DNA from: Elusimicrobiota bacterium
GTDB taxonomy: Bacteria > Elusimicrobiota > Elusimicrobia > Elusimicrobiales > UBA9959
Assembly (NCBI GenBank): GCA_003482905.1
Contig: DMXM01000009.1
Span: forward strand, 2,128-42,605
Length of the DNA stretch: 40,478 nucleotides
Direction: 5' to 3'
Each line of letters starts with the position of its first letter. Position 1 is the first letter of the stretch. Position numbers and translations under genes: made by a program. Shown one piece after another: positions 7,129-15,481 of the stretch. The notes beneath the pieces are model-generated. The model was not told the DNA's origin. It did not search any database and saw only the letters and a list, made by a program, of their open reading frames with translations.

Positions 7129-7851
7129 TTATACGAGCAGCCCCTTGAGGTCGAGCAGGTCGAAATAATCGTAAAAACCCGGCTTGCGGCCGGCGAGCCA
7201 GGCGGCGGCCTTAAGCGCGCCGGCGGCGAACAGCGTCCGTGAATGGGCGCGGTGCGTAAGCTCCACGCGCTCGTGCGGGCCGGCGTAAAGCACGGTGTGG
7301 TCCCCCACAATGTCGCCGGCGCGCACGCTGGTTATGGGCGGCAGCGCCCCGCCGCGGGCCGCGGCGATATGCTCGGCGTAGCGCAGCGCAGTGCCGCTGG
7401 GGGCGTCGCGTTTGGCGGCGTGGTGCGCCTCGCTGACGTGCGCGTCAAAACCGGAGAGCCGTTTGGCGGCGAAAGCCGTCAACGCGAAAGTCAGGTTCAC
7501 CGCCGGGCTCATGTTGGGGGAAAAGAAGACCGGCGTCCGGCGGGCGGCCGCCTTGAGCGCGGCCAGCTGTTGCTTGGAGAAGCCGGTGGTGCCGGTGACA
7601 AAAGGTTTGCGCGCCCTGGCGCAGGCCGCGGCGTAACGGCAGGCCGCCTCCGGCGAGGAAAAATCTATGACGGCGTCGGCGCTGGCCAGCAGGTACTCGA
7701 AGGCGTCGGGCGCCTCCACTCCCGGCCCGGGCTTGGCGTCCACCCCTGCGGCGCAGGTGAAAGCGCCCGAAGCCTCTATTTCAGCGCGCACCGCGCGCCC
7801 CATGCGGCCGGAGGCGCCGCAAACCAGCACCCTCAAGACATGCGTTTTCAT
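7129..7851 (-). CDS. dapB: 4-hydroxy-tetrahydrodipicolinate reductase
   Basis: This 240-residue enzyme reduces the dapA product with NAD(P)H in the diaminopimelate/lysine pathway, which supplies peptidoglycan cross-links. The N-terminal nucleotide site is VCGASGRMGRAV, the central segment FVTGTTGFS is typical, and the catalytic signature is EAHHAAKRDAPSGTAL with the HH and Lys residues. The family's usual APNMS appears as SPNMSPAVN. The ATG at 7851 opens the domain directly. A longer in-frame ORF starting at 8172 would overlap the divergent gene and is rejected. The -10 box sits 6 bases before the ATG, so the mRNA is probably leaderless. Confidence 0.95.
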   Translation of the reverse strand: MKTHVLRVLVCGASGRMGRAVRAEIEASGAFTCAAGVDAKPGPGVEAPDAFEYLLASADAVIDFSSPEAACRYAAACARARKPFVTGTTGFSKQQLAALKAAARRTPVFFSPNMSPAVNLTFALTAFAAKRLSGFDAHVSEAHHAAKRDAPSGTALRYAEHIAAARGGALPPITSVRAGDIVGDHTVLYAGPHERVELTHRAHSRTLFAAGALKAAAWLAGRKPGFYDYFDLLDLKGLLV

Positions 7852-7857
7852 GCTCCA

Positions 7858-7863
7858 ATTATA
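7858..7863 (-). promoter_or_regulatory. -10 box of dapB, apparently leaderless
   Basis: On the minus strand TATAAT is followed by 6 bases and then the dapB ATG. A plausible -35 hexamer, TTGTAT, lies 18 bases upstream of it. Transcription should start at about the A of the start codon. Confidence 0.55.
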
Positions 7864-7963
7864 AACTTTATGGGATTGAGGATACAATCGCCCCGCGCTT
7901 TTCGCCGTTATCGATATCCTTTTTAAATGGATTTTGCGCCCGTCTTTTGCTATTCTTTGTCTA

Positions 7964-9193
7964 ATGATATACCTGCTATCGCTGGTCATAGTCATTCTGC
8001 TTTTCGCGGTGGGCGCGCTGCTGCGCAGGGTGTATAACCTGCGCCTCGAGAAGCTCCCCCCCGACGCCGAAAGCCGCGATAATTCCCTTAAGACCACCTG
8101 GGGCAAGTTCGACGAACTGCTGACGAGCCTCCTTACCATCCACGAGGTGGGCATAGTGAACGCCGGCACCATTAAAAAAGAGGATTTTTACCAGACCGTG
8201 ATCGAATGCGCCTGCGAACTGATCAGTTCCCCTCGCGGCTCGCTGATGATCTACGACGCGGCGGCGGACGAGTTGAAGATAGCCTCCTCCAAGAACATCT
8301 CCAGGGAAGTGATAGAGAACACCCGCATAAAACCCGGCCTGGGCATCGCCGGCCGCGCCTTCCAGACCGGCGAAACCATCTTTGTCACCGACCCGCAGCA
8401 GAACACCCAGTACAAGGATTTCATCGGCAAGGAAGAGCAGCTGGACCCGTTCATCGCCATCCCGCTCAAGCTCAAGGACAAACCCTTCGGCGTCCTGAAC
8501 CTGCACCTCTCCCGCGAAAAAGAGTCCTTCACCGATTACGACCTGAAGTTCCTCACGCTGCTGGCCGGGGAGACGGCCATCACGCTTGAGAACATCAAGC
8601 TTTACGAAAGCCTCGAGAATTTCTATCTGGAAATGGTCCAGACCCTGGCGCGCGTGATAGACGCCAAGGACTCCTATACCGGCGACCACGCCGGCCGCGC
8701 CCGCCAGAAAGCCCGGCGCCTCGCGCAGGAACTGCATATGCCGGAGCAGATGCTGCGCTACGTGGAATACGCAGCACTCCTGCACGACATCGGCAAGATA
8801 GGCATAGACGGCGCCATCCTTTCCAAACCCGGCAAGCTGACCACGCAGGAATACGACGAAATAAAGAAACACCCCGCCATCGGCTACCAGATATTATCCC
8901 CCATACACTTCCTCGGCCCGGTGGCCCAGATGGTGCTTTATCACCAGGAATGGTTCAACGGCATGGGCTATCCCGAAGGCCTCAAGGGAGAGGAGATCCC
9001 GCTGGGCGCGCGCATAGTGGCCACCATAGACGCCTGGGACGCCATGCGCAGCGACCGCCCCTACCGCAAGGCCCTGAGCGTGGAAATAGCCGAGAGCGAG
9101 CTCAAGAAGGGCGCGAGCCGCCAGTTCGACCCGCAGGTGGTCGAGGCCTTCCTCAAGCTGGAGAACTCCGCCTGGCCGGCCCCGGGAAACTAA
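7964..9193 (+). CDS. Membrane-anchored GAF plus HD-GYP protein (probable cyclic-di-GMP phosphodiesterase)
   Basis: A 409-residue signalling protein. An N-terminal transmembrane helix (residues 1-20) is followed by a GAF sensory domain (about 65-215) and an HD-GYP domain (about 220-400). The metal-binding motif LLHDIGKIGI lies near residue 273 and the signature HQEWFNGMGYPEG near 326, where HHE..DG.GYP is usual. HD-GYP enzymes hydrolyse cyclic di-GMP. The ligand of the GAF domain is unknown. The ATG at 7964 is chosen because it begins the membrane helix and lies 7 bases after a TATTCT -10-like box. It is divergent from dapB and is followed by rsmI after 5 bases. Confidence 0.88.
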   Translation: MIYLLSLVIVILLFAVGALLRRVYNLRLEKLPPDAESRDNSLKTTWGKFDELLTSLLTIHEVGIVNAGTIKKEDFYQTVIECACELISSPRGSLMIYDAAADELKIASSKNISREVIENTRIKPGLGIAGRAFQTGETIFVTDPQQNTQYKDFIGKEEQLDPFIAIPLKLKDKPFGVLNLHLSREKESFTDYDLKFLTLLAGETAITLENIKLYESLENFYLEMVQTLARVIDAKDSYTGDHAGRARQKARRLAQELHMPEQMLRYVEYAALLHDIGKIGIDGAILSKPGKLTTQEYDEIKKHPAIGYQILSPIHFLGPVAQMVLYHQEWFNGMGYPEGLKGEEIPLGARIVATIDAWDAMRSDRPYRKALSVEIAESELKKGASRQFDPQVVEAFLKLENSAWPAPGN

Positions 9194-9198
9194 AACCC

Positions 9199-9924
9199 GT
9201 GCTATTCATAGTCCCCACCCCCATAGGCAACCTCAAGGACATAACCCTCCGCGCGCTGGAAGCGCTGAAAGAGGTGGAGGCGGTGTTCTGCGAGGACACC
9301 CGCCGCACGCTCAATCTGCTCAACCATTTCGGCCTGCAGAAAAAACTTTTCCGCTATAACGAGCACGACGAGCGCTCCGTGGCCGGGGCCATGGCCTGGC
9401 TGCGCGGCGGCCACAGCGCCGCCCTGGTCACCGACGGCGGCTCGCCCTGCATCTCCGACCCGGGAAGACGCCTGGTGGCGCTCGCGCGCTCTACCGGGAT
9501 CAAAGTAACCGCCCTGCCCGGTCCTTCGGCCGTAATAGCCGCGGCCGCCGGCTCCGGCCTGCCCACGGACTCCTTCATCTTCCTCGGCTTCCTGCCCCGC
9601 TCACGCGGAAAAATAGTCAAGGCGCTCACCGCCGCCTTCACGCTTAAAAAGACGGTCATCCTTTTTGAATCCCCCCACCGGCTTAAAAAATTCCTCGCCC
9701 TGGCGCGCGAAGAATTCGGGCCCGGCCTTACCGCCGTGGTGGCGCGCGAGATAAGCAAGATCTACGAGGAGTGGGTAGGCGGCCCCGTGGACGAGACCAT
9801 AGCTAAAATAGAAGCCGCCGGCGAAGTAAAAGGCGAGGTAGTGGTGCTGCTGCGCGCGGGCGGCGAAACCGCCGAAGAAGAAGAAGAACACCGCGCCCCC
9901 GGCCCCGGAGACTGGCTGCCATGA
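9199..9924 (+). CDS. rsmI: 16S rRNA 2'-O-ribose C1402 methyltransferase
   Basis: This 241-residue protein shows the RsmI/tetrapyrrole-methylase hallmarks: VPTPIGNLKDITLRALE at the N-terminus, FCEDTRRT, VTDGGSPCISDPGR and LPGPSAV. It methylates the ribose of C1402 in the 16S rRNA decoding centre, using S-adenosylmethionine. The start is GTG at 9199, 5 bases after the preceding stop; an upstream in-frame ORF overlaps the HD-GYP gene and is rejected. The Glu-rich tail (EEEEE) is not part of the family core. The stop overlaps the next start (ATGA). Confidence 0.95.
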   Translation: MLFIVPTPIGNLKDITLRALEALKEVEAVFCEDTRRTLNLLNHFGLQKKLFRYNEHDERSVAGAMAWLRGGHSAALVTDGGSPCISDPGRRLVALARSTGIKVTALPGPSAVIAAAAGSGLPTDSFIFLGFLPRSRGKIVKALTAAFTLKKTVILFESPHRLKKFLALAREEFGPGLTAVVAREISKIYEEWVGGPVDETIAKIEAAGEVKGEVVVLLRAGGETAEEEEEHRAPGPGDWLP

Positions 9925-10379
9925 AAAAAATACTCTTTGTCTGCACCGGCAACACCTGCCGCAGCGTCCTGGCCCATTACTACGCCGCCACCCTCGCCAC
10001 GGCCGAAAAACTCCCCCTGGAATTCGGCTCCGCCGGCCTCATGGCCGGCAAAGACATCCCGCAGCCCCGGATAGTAGCCGACCTGCTCAAAAAAGAAGGC
10101 GTAAAAGATTTCAAACATACCCCCGTTGAACTTACCGCCGAGATCGCCGCCCAAGCCGACCTCATACTGGCCATGACCGCCGACCATAAAGCGCGCATAG
10201 CCCGGCTCCACCCCCCCGCCGCCGCCAAAACCTTCACCCTGGTAGAATACGCCGGCTTCGGCGGCGACGACATAGCCGACCCCTACGGCCGCAACGACCT
10301 CTTTTACTTCGAGATCTTCAAACTGATCAAAACCGCCGTCAAAGCCGCTCTCGAAAAACTAAAAAAAGAAGTAAAATAA
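9921..10379 (+). CDS. Low-molecular-weight phosphatase, YwlE-like (possible protein-arginine phosphatase)
   Basis: A 152-residue protein with the LMW phosphatase P-loop CTGNTCRS at residues 8-15 (nucleophile Cys8, Arg14) and the general-acid loop DPYGRN near residue 119. In the P-loop, the Thr at the fifth position (Thr12) is what Bacillus YwlE has, where it selects phosphoarginine; tyrosine phosphatases usually have Ile or Leu there. The position before glyA echoes the ywlE-(rpiB)-glyA order of other bacteria; rpiB is absent here. Specificity remains a prediction. Confidence 0.85.
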   Translation: MKKILFVCTGNTCRSVLAHYYAATLATAEKLPLEFGSAGLMAGKDIPQPRIVADLLKKEGVKDFKHTPVELTAEIAAQADLILAMTADHKARIARLHPPAAAKTFTLVEYAGFGGDDIADPYGRNDLFYFEIFKLIKTAVKAALEKLKKEVK

Positions 10380-10417
10380 CACAAGCGACTGCAGTGCGCT
10401 GACGCAAGCAGTGCGGA

Positions 10418-10543
10418 GGGTTGGCCGGGGTTCTGCCCCGATCACCCTTTGCGGAAGGGGGCCCCGCCATCAAAGTTAGGCGGGGGGAACCGACGCAAGG
10501 GTTCCCTCTTCCAGGGTGAGCGGGGCAGAACCCCGACCAACCC
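10418..10543 (+). promoter_or_regulatory. Large structured palindromic element in the glyA leader
   Basis: Two 31-base arms (10418-10448 and 10513-10543) are complementary with only two mismatches. Between them are two further hairpins: CCCCGCC/GGCGGGG at 10462-10468/10479-10485, and GGGAACC/GGTTCCC at 10485-10491/10499-10505. The outer arms also contain local hairpins (CGGGG...CCCCG), so alternative folds are possible. It ends 46 bases before the glyA ATG. It may be a cis-acting RNA or a dispersed palindromic repeat unit; I do not recognise a known riboswitch. Confidence 0.6.
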
Positions 10544-10589
10544 GACTTCGCACCTCGCGGTCTCAGGTCACGACAACAAAGGAGCCACC

Positions 10590-11840
10590 ATGTACGACGA
10601 AATCCGCAGGAACGACCCCCAGCTTTACAAAGCCATGCGCGGCGAAGTGCTGCGCCAGCAGAACAACCTGGAACTCATCGCCTCAGAAAACTACACCTCC
10701 AAAGCCGTCCTCGAGGCCCTCGGCTCCGTGCTCACCAATAAATACGCCGAAGGCTACCCCGGCAAGCGCTATTACGGCGGCTGCGAACACGTCGACATAG
10801 CCGAGAAACTCGCCGTCGACCGCGCCAAAAAACTCTTCGGCGCCGAACACGCCAACGTCCAGCCCCACTCCGGCACCCAGGCCAACATCGCCGCCTACCT
10901 CTCCCTCATCAACCCCGGCGACACCGTAATGGGCCTCAACCTGTCGCACGGCGGCCACCTCTCCCACGGCCACCCCCTCAACTTCTCCGGCCGCTATTTC
11001 AAAATAGTCACCATGAACGTCCACAAGGACACCGAACTCCTGGACTACGACGAAGCCGAGAAGCTCATGGAGAAAGAGCGCCCCAGACTGATCATGGCCG
11101 GCGCCTCCAACTATTCGCGCATCTGGGACTGGAAGCGCCTCAAGAAGATGGCCGACAACTGGAAAGCCTACCTCGTGACCGATATCGCCCATTACGCCGG
11201 CCTCATAGCCGCCGGGGTCTATCCCTCGCCCGTGGAATACGCCGACATCATGACCACCACCACGCACAAAACCCTGCGCGGACCGCGCGGCGGCCTGATA
11301 ATGTCCAAAGCCCCTTACGCCCGCGCCATAGACCGCACCAACTTCCCCGGCAACCAGGGCGGACCCCTCATGCACGCCATCGCCGGCAAGGCCATCTGCT
11401 TCAAAGAGGCCCTGTCCCCGAGCTTCAGGGAATACCAGAAGCAGGTGGTTAAGAACGCCCGCAAGCTGGCCCGGGAAATGCAGGCCCGCGGCTACCGCAT
11501 AGTGGCCGGCGGCACCGACTGCCACCTGATGAGCGTGGACCTGCGCGCCAAGAATATAACAGGCAAGGAGGCCGAAATTGCGCTGGATAAGGCCGGGATA
11601 ACGGTCAACAAGAACACCATTCCCTTCGACCCCCAGTCCCCCATGATCACCAGCGGCATACGCATAGGCACGCCAGCCATCACCACCCGCGGCATGAAAG
11701 ACAGGGACATCCCCGCCATAGCGGACTTCATAGACGACGCCATAAAGCATAAAGGCGACGATAAAGCTCTGAAGGGGATAGCCGAGAAAGTAAAAGGCCT
11801 TTGCGCCAAGTTCCCCATGTACCCCGGCTTCGAAAACTGA
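10590..11840 (+). CDS. glyA: Serine hydroxymethyltransferase
   Basis: This 416-residue PLP enzyme interconverts serine and glycine with tetrahydrofolate, feeding one-carbon metabolism. Clear signatures are ELIASENYTS near the N-terminus, NKYAEGYPGKRYYGGCE, NVQPHSGTQAN and the PLP-lysine segment TTTTHKTLRGPRGG. The ATG at 10590 is preceded by AAAGGAG at a spacing of 5 bases. A longer ORF beginning at 10449 would run through the structured leader and is rejected. A strong terminator follows. Confidence 0.97.
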   Translation: MYDEIRRNDPQLYKAMRGEVLRQQNNLELIASENYTSKAVLEALGSVLTNKYAEGYPGKRYYGGCEHVDIAEKLAVDRAKKLFGAEHANVQPHSGTQANIAAYLSLINPGDTVMGLNLSHGGHLSHGHPLNFSGRYFKIVTMNVHKDTELLDYDEAEKLMEKERPRLIMAGASNYSRIWDWKRLKKMADNWKAYLVTDIAHYAGLIAAGVYPSPVEYADIMTTTTHKTLRGPRGGLIMSKAPYARAIDRTNFPGNQGGPLMHAIAGKAICFKEALSPSFREYQKQVVKNARKLAREMQARGYRIVAGGTDCHLMSVDLRAKNITGKEAEIALDKAGITVNKNTIPFDPQSPMITSGIRIGTPAITTRGMKDRDIPAIADFIDDAIKHKGDDKALKGIAEKVKGLCAKFPMYPGFEN

Positions 11841-11857
11841 CAGGCCCCTGTGACATT

Positions 11858-11888
11858 GAAAAAGCCGCGCCGCCAGCGCGGCTTTTTC
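11858..11888 (+). terminator. Rho-independent terminator of glyA
   Basis: A perfect 13-bp stem (11858-11870 with 11876-11888) with a 5-base loop ends in a run of five T, starting 18 bases after the glyA stop. Confidence 0.93.
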
Positions 11889-12024
11889 TTTAAGCCCGGG
11901 GAGGCAAAAAAACCGTGTTTTAAGGTGCTAATTATTATAAAATAGATAACAATGGCGGAACCCACCTTTTCGGGCCTCCGGTCATAGAAAGATTTCAATT
12001 AAATCATAAGGCAAGGAGTCTATA

Positions 12025-12888
12025 ATGGTTAAGAAGGCACTGGCGGAAATAGGCGTGATAGGCGGCACCGGCCTCTATGCCATGAAGGAACTCAAGATCC
12101 TCAGGGAAATAAAGATCAAAACCCCCTTCGGCGACCCCTCCGACAATCTTATACTCGGCACCCTTTCCGGCATAAAAGTGGTTTTCCTGCCCCGCCACGG
12201 CCGCAAGCACGCCGTGCTCCCGGGCGAAATAAACCAGCGCGCCAATATGTGGGCGCTTAAGTCCATAGGCGTTAAGACCATAATCTCGGCCAGCGCCGTG
12301 GGGTCTCTCAGGCAGGAACTAGTCCCCACCCATTTCGTTTTCCCGGACCAGTTCGTGGACCAGACCAAGGGCCGCCCCTCCACCTTCTTCGGCAACGGCA
12401 TAGTGGGCCACGTGCCCCTGGCCGAACCTTTCTGCATGGACATCTCCGATATGATGTTCAAAGAAGCGAAGAAACTCGGCATAACAGCCCACAAAGGCGG
12501 CACCTACTGCTGCATGGAAGGCCCCGGCTTCTCCACCAAGGCCGAGTCCGAATTTCACCGCAAAATGGGCTATTCCATAATCGGCATGACCATGGCCACC
12601 GAGGCTAAACTGGCCCGCGAGGCCGGCTTCCACTACGCCCCCGTCTCCCTGGTGACCGACTACGACTGCTGGAAGGAAGGCGAAGAAGTCAACCAGCACA
12701 AGGTCTCGGAGACCGTGCAGGCCAACGTGGAGAACATCCGCCGCCTGCTGGTGAAGATCATCCCGCTGGTGGCCAAGGCCGGCTGCCGCAACGGCTGCCC
12801 CTCTTTTACAAAGGGGTCCCTGCTTACGCATAAGGAAAATTTCCCGGCCAAGACCTACGCAAAACTGAAACTGATACTGGAGGGATAA
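12025..12888 (+). CDS. mtnP: 5'-methylthioadenosine phosphorylase
   Basis: A 287-residue member of the purine nucleoside phosphorylase family, MTAP branch. It cleaves methylthioadenosine with phosphate in the methionine/polyamine salvage route. Visible signatures are GVIGGTGLY at the phosphate site, PRHGRKHAVLPGEINQRANMWALK, GTYCCMEGPGFSTKAE and GMTMATEAKLAREAG. The AAGGAG Shine-Dalgarno lies 7 bases before the ATG. It is followed directly by the cytidine deaminase gene, forming a nucleoside-salvage pair. A closely related purine nucleoside phosphorylase is the alternative, but the GMTMATEAKLAREA segment favours MTAP. Confidence 0.92.
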   Translation: MVKKALAEIGVIGGTGLYAMKELKILREIKIKTPFGDPSDNLILGTLSGIKVVFLPRHGRKHAVLPGEINQRANMWALKSIGVKTIISASAVGSLRQELVPTHFVFPDQFVDQTKGRPSTFFGNGIVGHVPLAEPFCMDISDMMFKEAKKLGITAHKGGTYCCMEGPGFSTKAESEFHRKMGYSIIGMTMATEAKLAREAGFHYAPVSLVTDYDCWKEGEEVNQHKVSETVQANVENIRRLLVKIIPLVAKAGCRNGCPSFTKGSLLTHKENFPAKTYAKLKLILEG

Positions 12889-13344
12889 ATGGCCAAAAAG
12901 CCGCCCAGGAAAAAAGCGCCCGGAAGCAACAGCAGGACCGCCATCCGCAAGAAGCTGATGGAAGCCGCCAAGACCGCGCAGAAGAACGCCTACTGCCCCT
13001 ATTCGCGCTACCCCGTGGGCGCCGCGGTGCTGACCGATTCGGGCCGCATCTACACCGGCTGCAACGTGGAGAACGCCTCTTTCGGCCTGGCCATCTGCGC
13101 CGAGCGCGTCGCCATCTTCAAGGCCGTCAGCCACGGCGAAAAGAAGATCCAGGCCCTCTGCGTGGCCGCCAAATCCGCCAAACCCTGCGGCGCCTGCCGG
13201 CAGGTGATCATAGAATTCGCGCACAAGGACGCGGAGATGATCTACCTGGACTGGCAACCCCTGGAAAAAAAGGAAAAGATCACTATCACCAAGGCCGGAA
13301 AACTGCTGCCGCACGCTTTCGACCCCTCGGAAGCCGGACTGTAA
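12889..13344 (+). CDS. cdd: Cytidine deaminase
   Basis: A 151-residue enzyme that converts cytidine or deoxycytidine to the uridine form. The zinc site is complete: CAERVAIFKA carries Cys and the catalytic Glu, and PCGACRQ carries the two other Cys ligands. The substrate segment NVENASFG is present. The N-terminal 20 residues are rich in Lys and Pro and extra to the family. The start codon abuts the mtnP stop with no gap, so the two are translationally coupled. Confidence 0.93.
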   Translation: MAKKPPRKKAPGSNSRTAIRKKLMEAAKTAQKNAYCPYSRYPVGAAVLTDSGRIYTGCNVENASFGLAICAERVAIFKAVSHGEKKIQALCVAAKSAKPCGACRQVIIEFAHKDAEMIYLDWQPLEKKEKITITKAGKLLPHAFDPSEAGL

Positions 13345-13363
13345 ATTTACGGAGGTACTATCA

Positions 13364-13741
13364 ATGGACGTAAAGACCCTTACCAAAATGACCAAGTGGA
13401 TGGAAAGCACCGACCTCGAGGAAATAACCTGGAGGAACGGCGACGACAAGATCAGCCTGAAGCTCAACAATAACCCGGAGCACAACACCACCATAGCCTC
13501 CACCATGGAGCCGGTGCTCTCCCCCTCCATAGGGATATTCCGTTTCGCCCGCCCCGGCAAGACCAACCATCTGAAAGAAGGTTCCTCCGTGAAGAACGGT
13601 TTCGAGCTGGGCGTGGTGGAAGTAGGCAGGGACTTCAAAAGCGTCACCGCCCCGTGCGACGGGCTCCTCAAGATCGTATCTATAGAGGAAGGCAAGCCGG
13701 TGGAATACGGCCAGCCCCTGTTCTTTATCGAGCCCAAATAA
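13364..13741 (+). CDS. AccB-like biotinyl-domain protein lacking the biotin-acceptor lysine
   Basis: This 125-residue protein aligns over its length with the acetyl-CoA carboxylase biotin carrier. The N-terminal helix, VLSPSIGIFRFARPG (usually V.SPM.G.FY..P.PG), LKEGSSVKNGFELGVVE and VEYGQPLFFIEP are all in place. However, the acceptor motif EAMKM is EVGRD here, with Arg89 where biotinyl-Lys should be, so it cannot be biotinylated at that site. It may be a structural or regulatory partner, like the plastid BADC proteins. GGAGG precedes the ATG. It stands in tandem with the zinc-ribbon/TPR gene and accC. Confidence 0.85.
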   Translation: MDVKTLTKMTKWMESTDLEEITWRNGDDKISLKLNNNPEHNTTIASTMEPVLSPSIGIFRFARPGKTNHLKEGSSVKNGFELGVVEVGRDFKSVTAPCDGLLKIVSIEEGKPVEYGQPLFFIEPK

Positions 13742-13746
13742 GCAAA

Positions 13747-15417
13747 ATGCCGTCAAAGCCTTCAGTTATCAAATGCCCCAAGTGCGGCTATCTGCCGAAC
13801 ATGCTAGGGGACATTTGCCTGAAATGCGGCGCACGTCTTGAAAAAACGTGCGGTGAATGCGGCTTTGGCAACCAGGTGGAGAGAAATTACTGCGAGGGGT
13901 GCGGCTCACTGATGGCCCTGAACGCGCCGCCCAAAAACAGCTCCGCTCCGGCCGGCCCGGAGAAAAACCAGACCCAAAAAGTGGAAATGGAGTCCATACA
14001 GGACACCATGGACGGAAAAGCGCGGTCTTTCAGGGAACGCCCGGACGAGCAGCCCCAACCGGCGCAAACCGCGCCCCCGCCCCCCCGGACGCCCCCGGGA
14101 CCCTCTCCACACGGCATAGACTCCGGCTCCTCCCCCTTTATAGCGGATTCCGCGCGCCTGCGAAAAGACTCAACCTTACGCATAAACATGACCCCGTCCC
14201 TGTTCAGGCGGTTTTTTAGCCCGGCGATAACGGCCCTGCTGGCGCTGGCCCTGCTGACACTGCTGTACCGCATGGCGGCGCCGTCCATCCCGCGCATGCG
14301 CCTGCTGATGACGGCAAAAACGTACCTCACAAACATCTCCCAGGGCAAATACGACAAAGCCTACGAATTGCTCTCCGCCAACTCAAAGACGGCCTGCAGC
14401 CTTGAGGATTACCTGAAGAACAGCCGCGACTACTACGCGAATGTGCCCGCCTGGCAGTTCCGCGACATACAGGTTTTCACTATAAACAAGGACGCCGCCA
14501 TGGTCCGCTACCAGCTCAAGGAAGGGACGGCGGAGTGGAAGCACGACTATATCTCCTTCGTGCGCGAGCATAACCGCTGGGTCAGGCCGTACATCTGGGG
14601 GCTCTTTGGGCCCATCAACGAGGCCATAAAGAGCCAGGATTTTTCGCAGGCGCTTTTCCTGGCGCAAAAACTCTACCTTACTGACCCGATGGACCCGCGC
14701 TCCTCCGGTTTCCTCTGTTCCGCCGAATTCCACATGGGGCTCTACGACAAGGCCTCCGAATCCTGCCGCCGCGCCATAGACGGCGCCGCCGTTTATCCCG
14801 TGGGTTACTCTGACGAGGACCTCTACTGGTTCAACTTCTATTATGCGGAAAGCCTGCGCTACATGCAGCGCGACAGCGAGGCCTTGCCGGAATATGAAAA
14901 ATTAATGAAATGGCCGGGGCTTACCGCCAAAGAGCAGTGCCCTCTTTTCCTCAGCCGCGCAGACTCCTACATACACCTCAAGGATTATCCCCGCGCCCTG
15001 CGGGACGTCATGTCGGCCGAAGGCGCCTGCTTTGAGAACCCGGAGATGACCGAGGCCAAAAAACGCCTGGCCCGCCTAAGCGGCGCCGCCGGCGCGGAAG
15101 CCGTGGCTTTCGCCCAGAAATCCCGCTTCCAGGCCGGTATACCGCCCATCGCGGAAGCGCGCAGGCGGCAGTTGGAGGCCATGCGGGAACAGCTTGGCCC
15201 GCAGAAAGCCAAATTCCTCCCCAGGGACCAGTGGCTGGCCGTGCACCTGGCCGGCCCCGAATATAAAGTTTTTCTGCGGCAGGAAGCGCTGGATCCCCGC
15301 ACACGCCAAAAAGAAACAAAAGACGTATTCGTTTTTCACGTAAACCTTTGGACGGGAAAAGCCCAGGTGGAAAATGCCGCGCCCCAGGCGGCTGCGCCGG
15401 AGAACAGCAAGCAGTAA
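13747..15417 (+). CDS. Zinc-ribbon, single-pass membrane, TPR-like protein
   Basis: A 556-residue protein of unknown function. Two zinc-ribbon pairs lie at the N-terminus (CPKCGY...CLKCGAR and CGECGF...CEGCGS, residues 10-57). A Pro-rich linker follows, then a transmembrane helix at about residues 160-178, and a soluble part beginning with a DUF4878/SnoaL-like region (LTNISQGKYDKAYELLS). Helical TPR-like repeats occupy about residues 300-440. The tail is charged. The zinc ribbons are predicted to be cytoplasmic and the rest periplasmic. It sits 5 bases after the accB-like gene and 64 bases before accC, which is unusual because accB and accC are normally adjacent. Confidence 0.75.
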   Translation: MPSKPSVIKCPKCGYLPNMLGDICLKCGARLEKTCGECGFGNQVERNYCEGCGSLMALNAPPKNSSAPAGPEKNQTQKVEMESIQDTMDGKARSFRERPDEQPQPAQTAPPPPRTPPGPSPHGIDSGSSPFIADSARLRKDSTLRINMTPSLFRRFFSPAITALLALALLTLLYRMAAPSIPRMRLLMTAKTYLTNISQGKYDKAYELLSANSKTACSLEDYLKNSRDYYANVPAWQFRDIQVFTINKDAAMVRYQLKEGTAEWKHDYISFVREHNRWVRPYIWGLFGPINEAIKSQDFSQALFLAQKLYLTDPMDPRSSGFLCSAEFHMGLYDKASESCRRAIDGAAVYPVGYSDEDLYWFNFYYAESLRYMQRDSEALPEYEKLMKWPGLTAKEQCPLFLSRADSYIHLKDYPRALRDVMSAEGACFENPEMTEAKKRLARLSGAAGAEAVAFAQKSRFQAGIPPIAEARRRQLEAMREQLGPQKAKFLPRDQWLAVHLAGPEYKVFLRQEALDPRTRQKETKDVFVFHVNLWTGKAQVENAAPQAAAPENSKQ

Positions 15418-15481
15418 ATATTTAATGGTTTTACGGAACAACGCTTTCACGGTTCGCTGCTCACTTTCCTAAGGAGAAGCT

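Noticed and set aside
6127..7242. 371-residue plus-strand open frame opposite the hydrolase
   Set aside because: The minus-strand hydrolase has all catalytic motifs and a ribosome site; the plus-strand frame shows no motif.
10418..10543. Glycine, purine or SAM riboswitch before glyA
   Set aside because: The hairpins are strong but the conserved core sequences of these riboswitch classes are not recognisable; the long symmetric arms look more like a palindromic element.
12319..13737. 472-residue minus-strand frame opposite mtnP, cdd and the accB-like gene
   Set aside because: It spans three recognisable plus-strand genes and has low-complexity Gly/Val/His composition with no motif.
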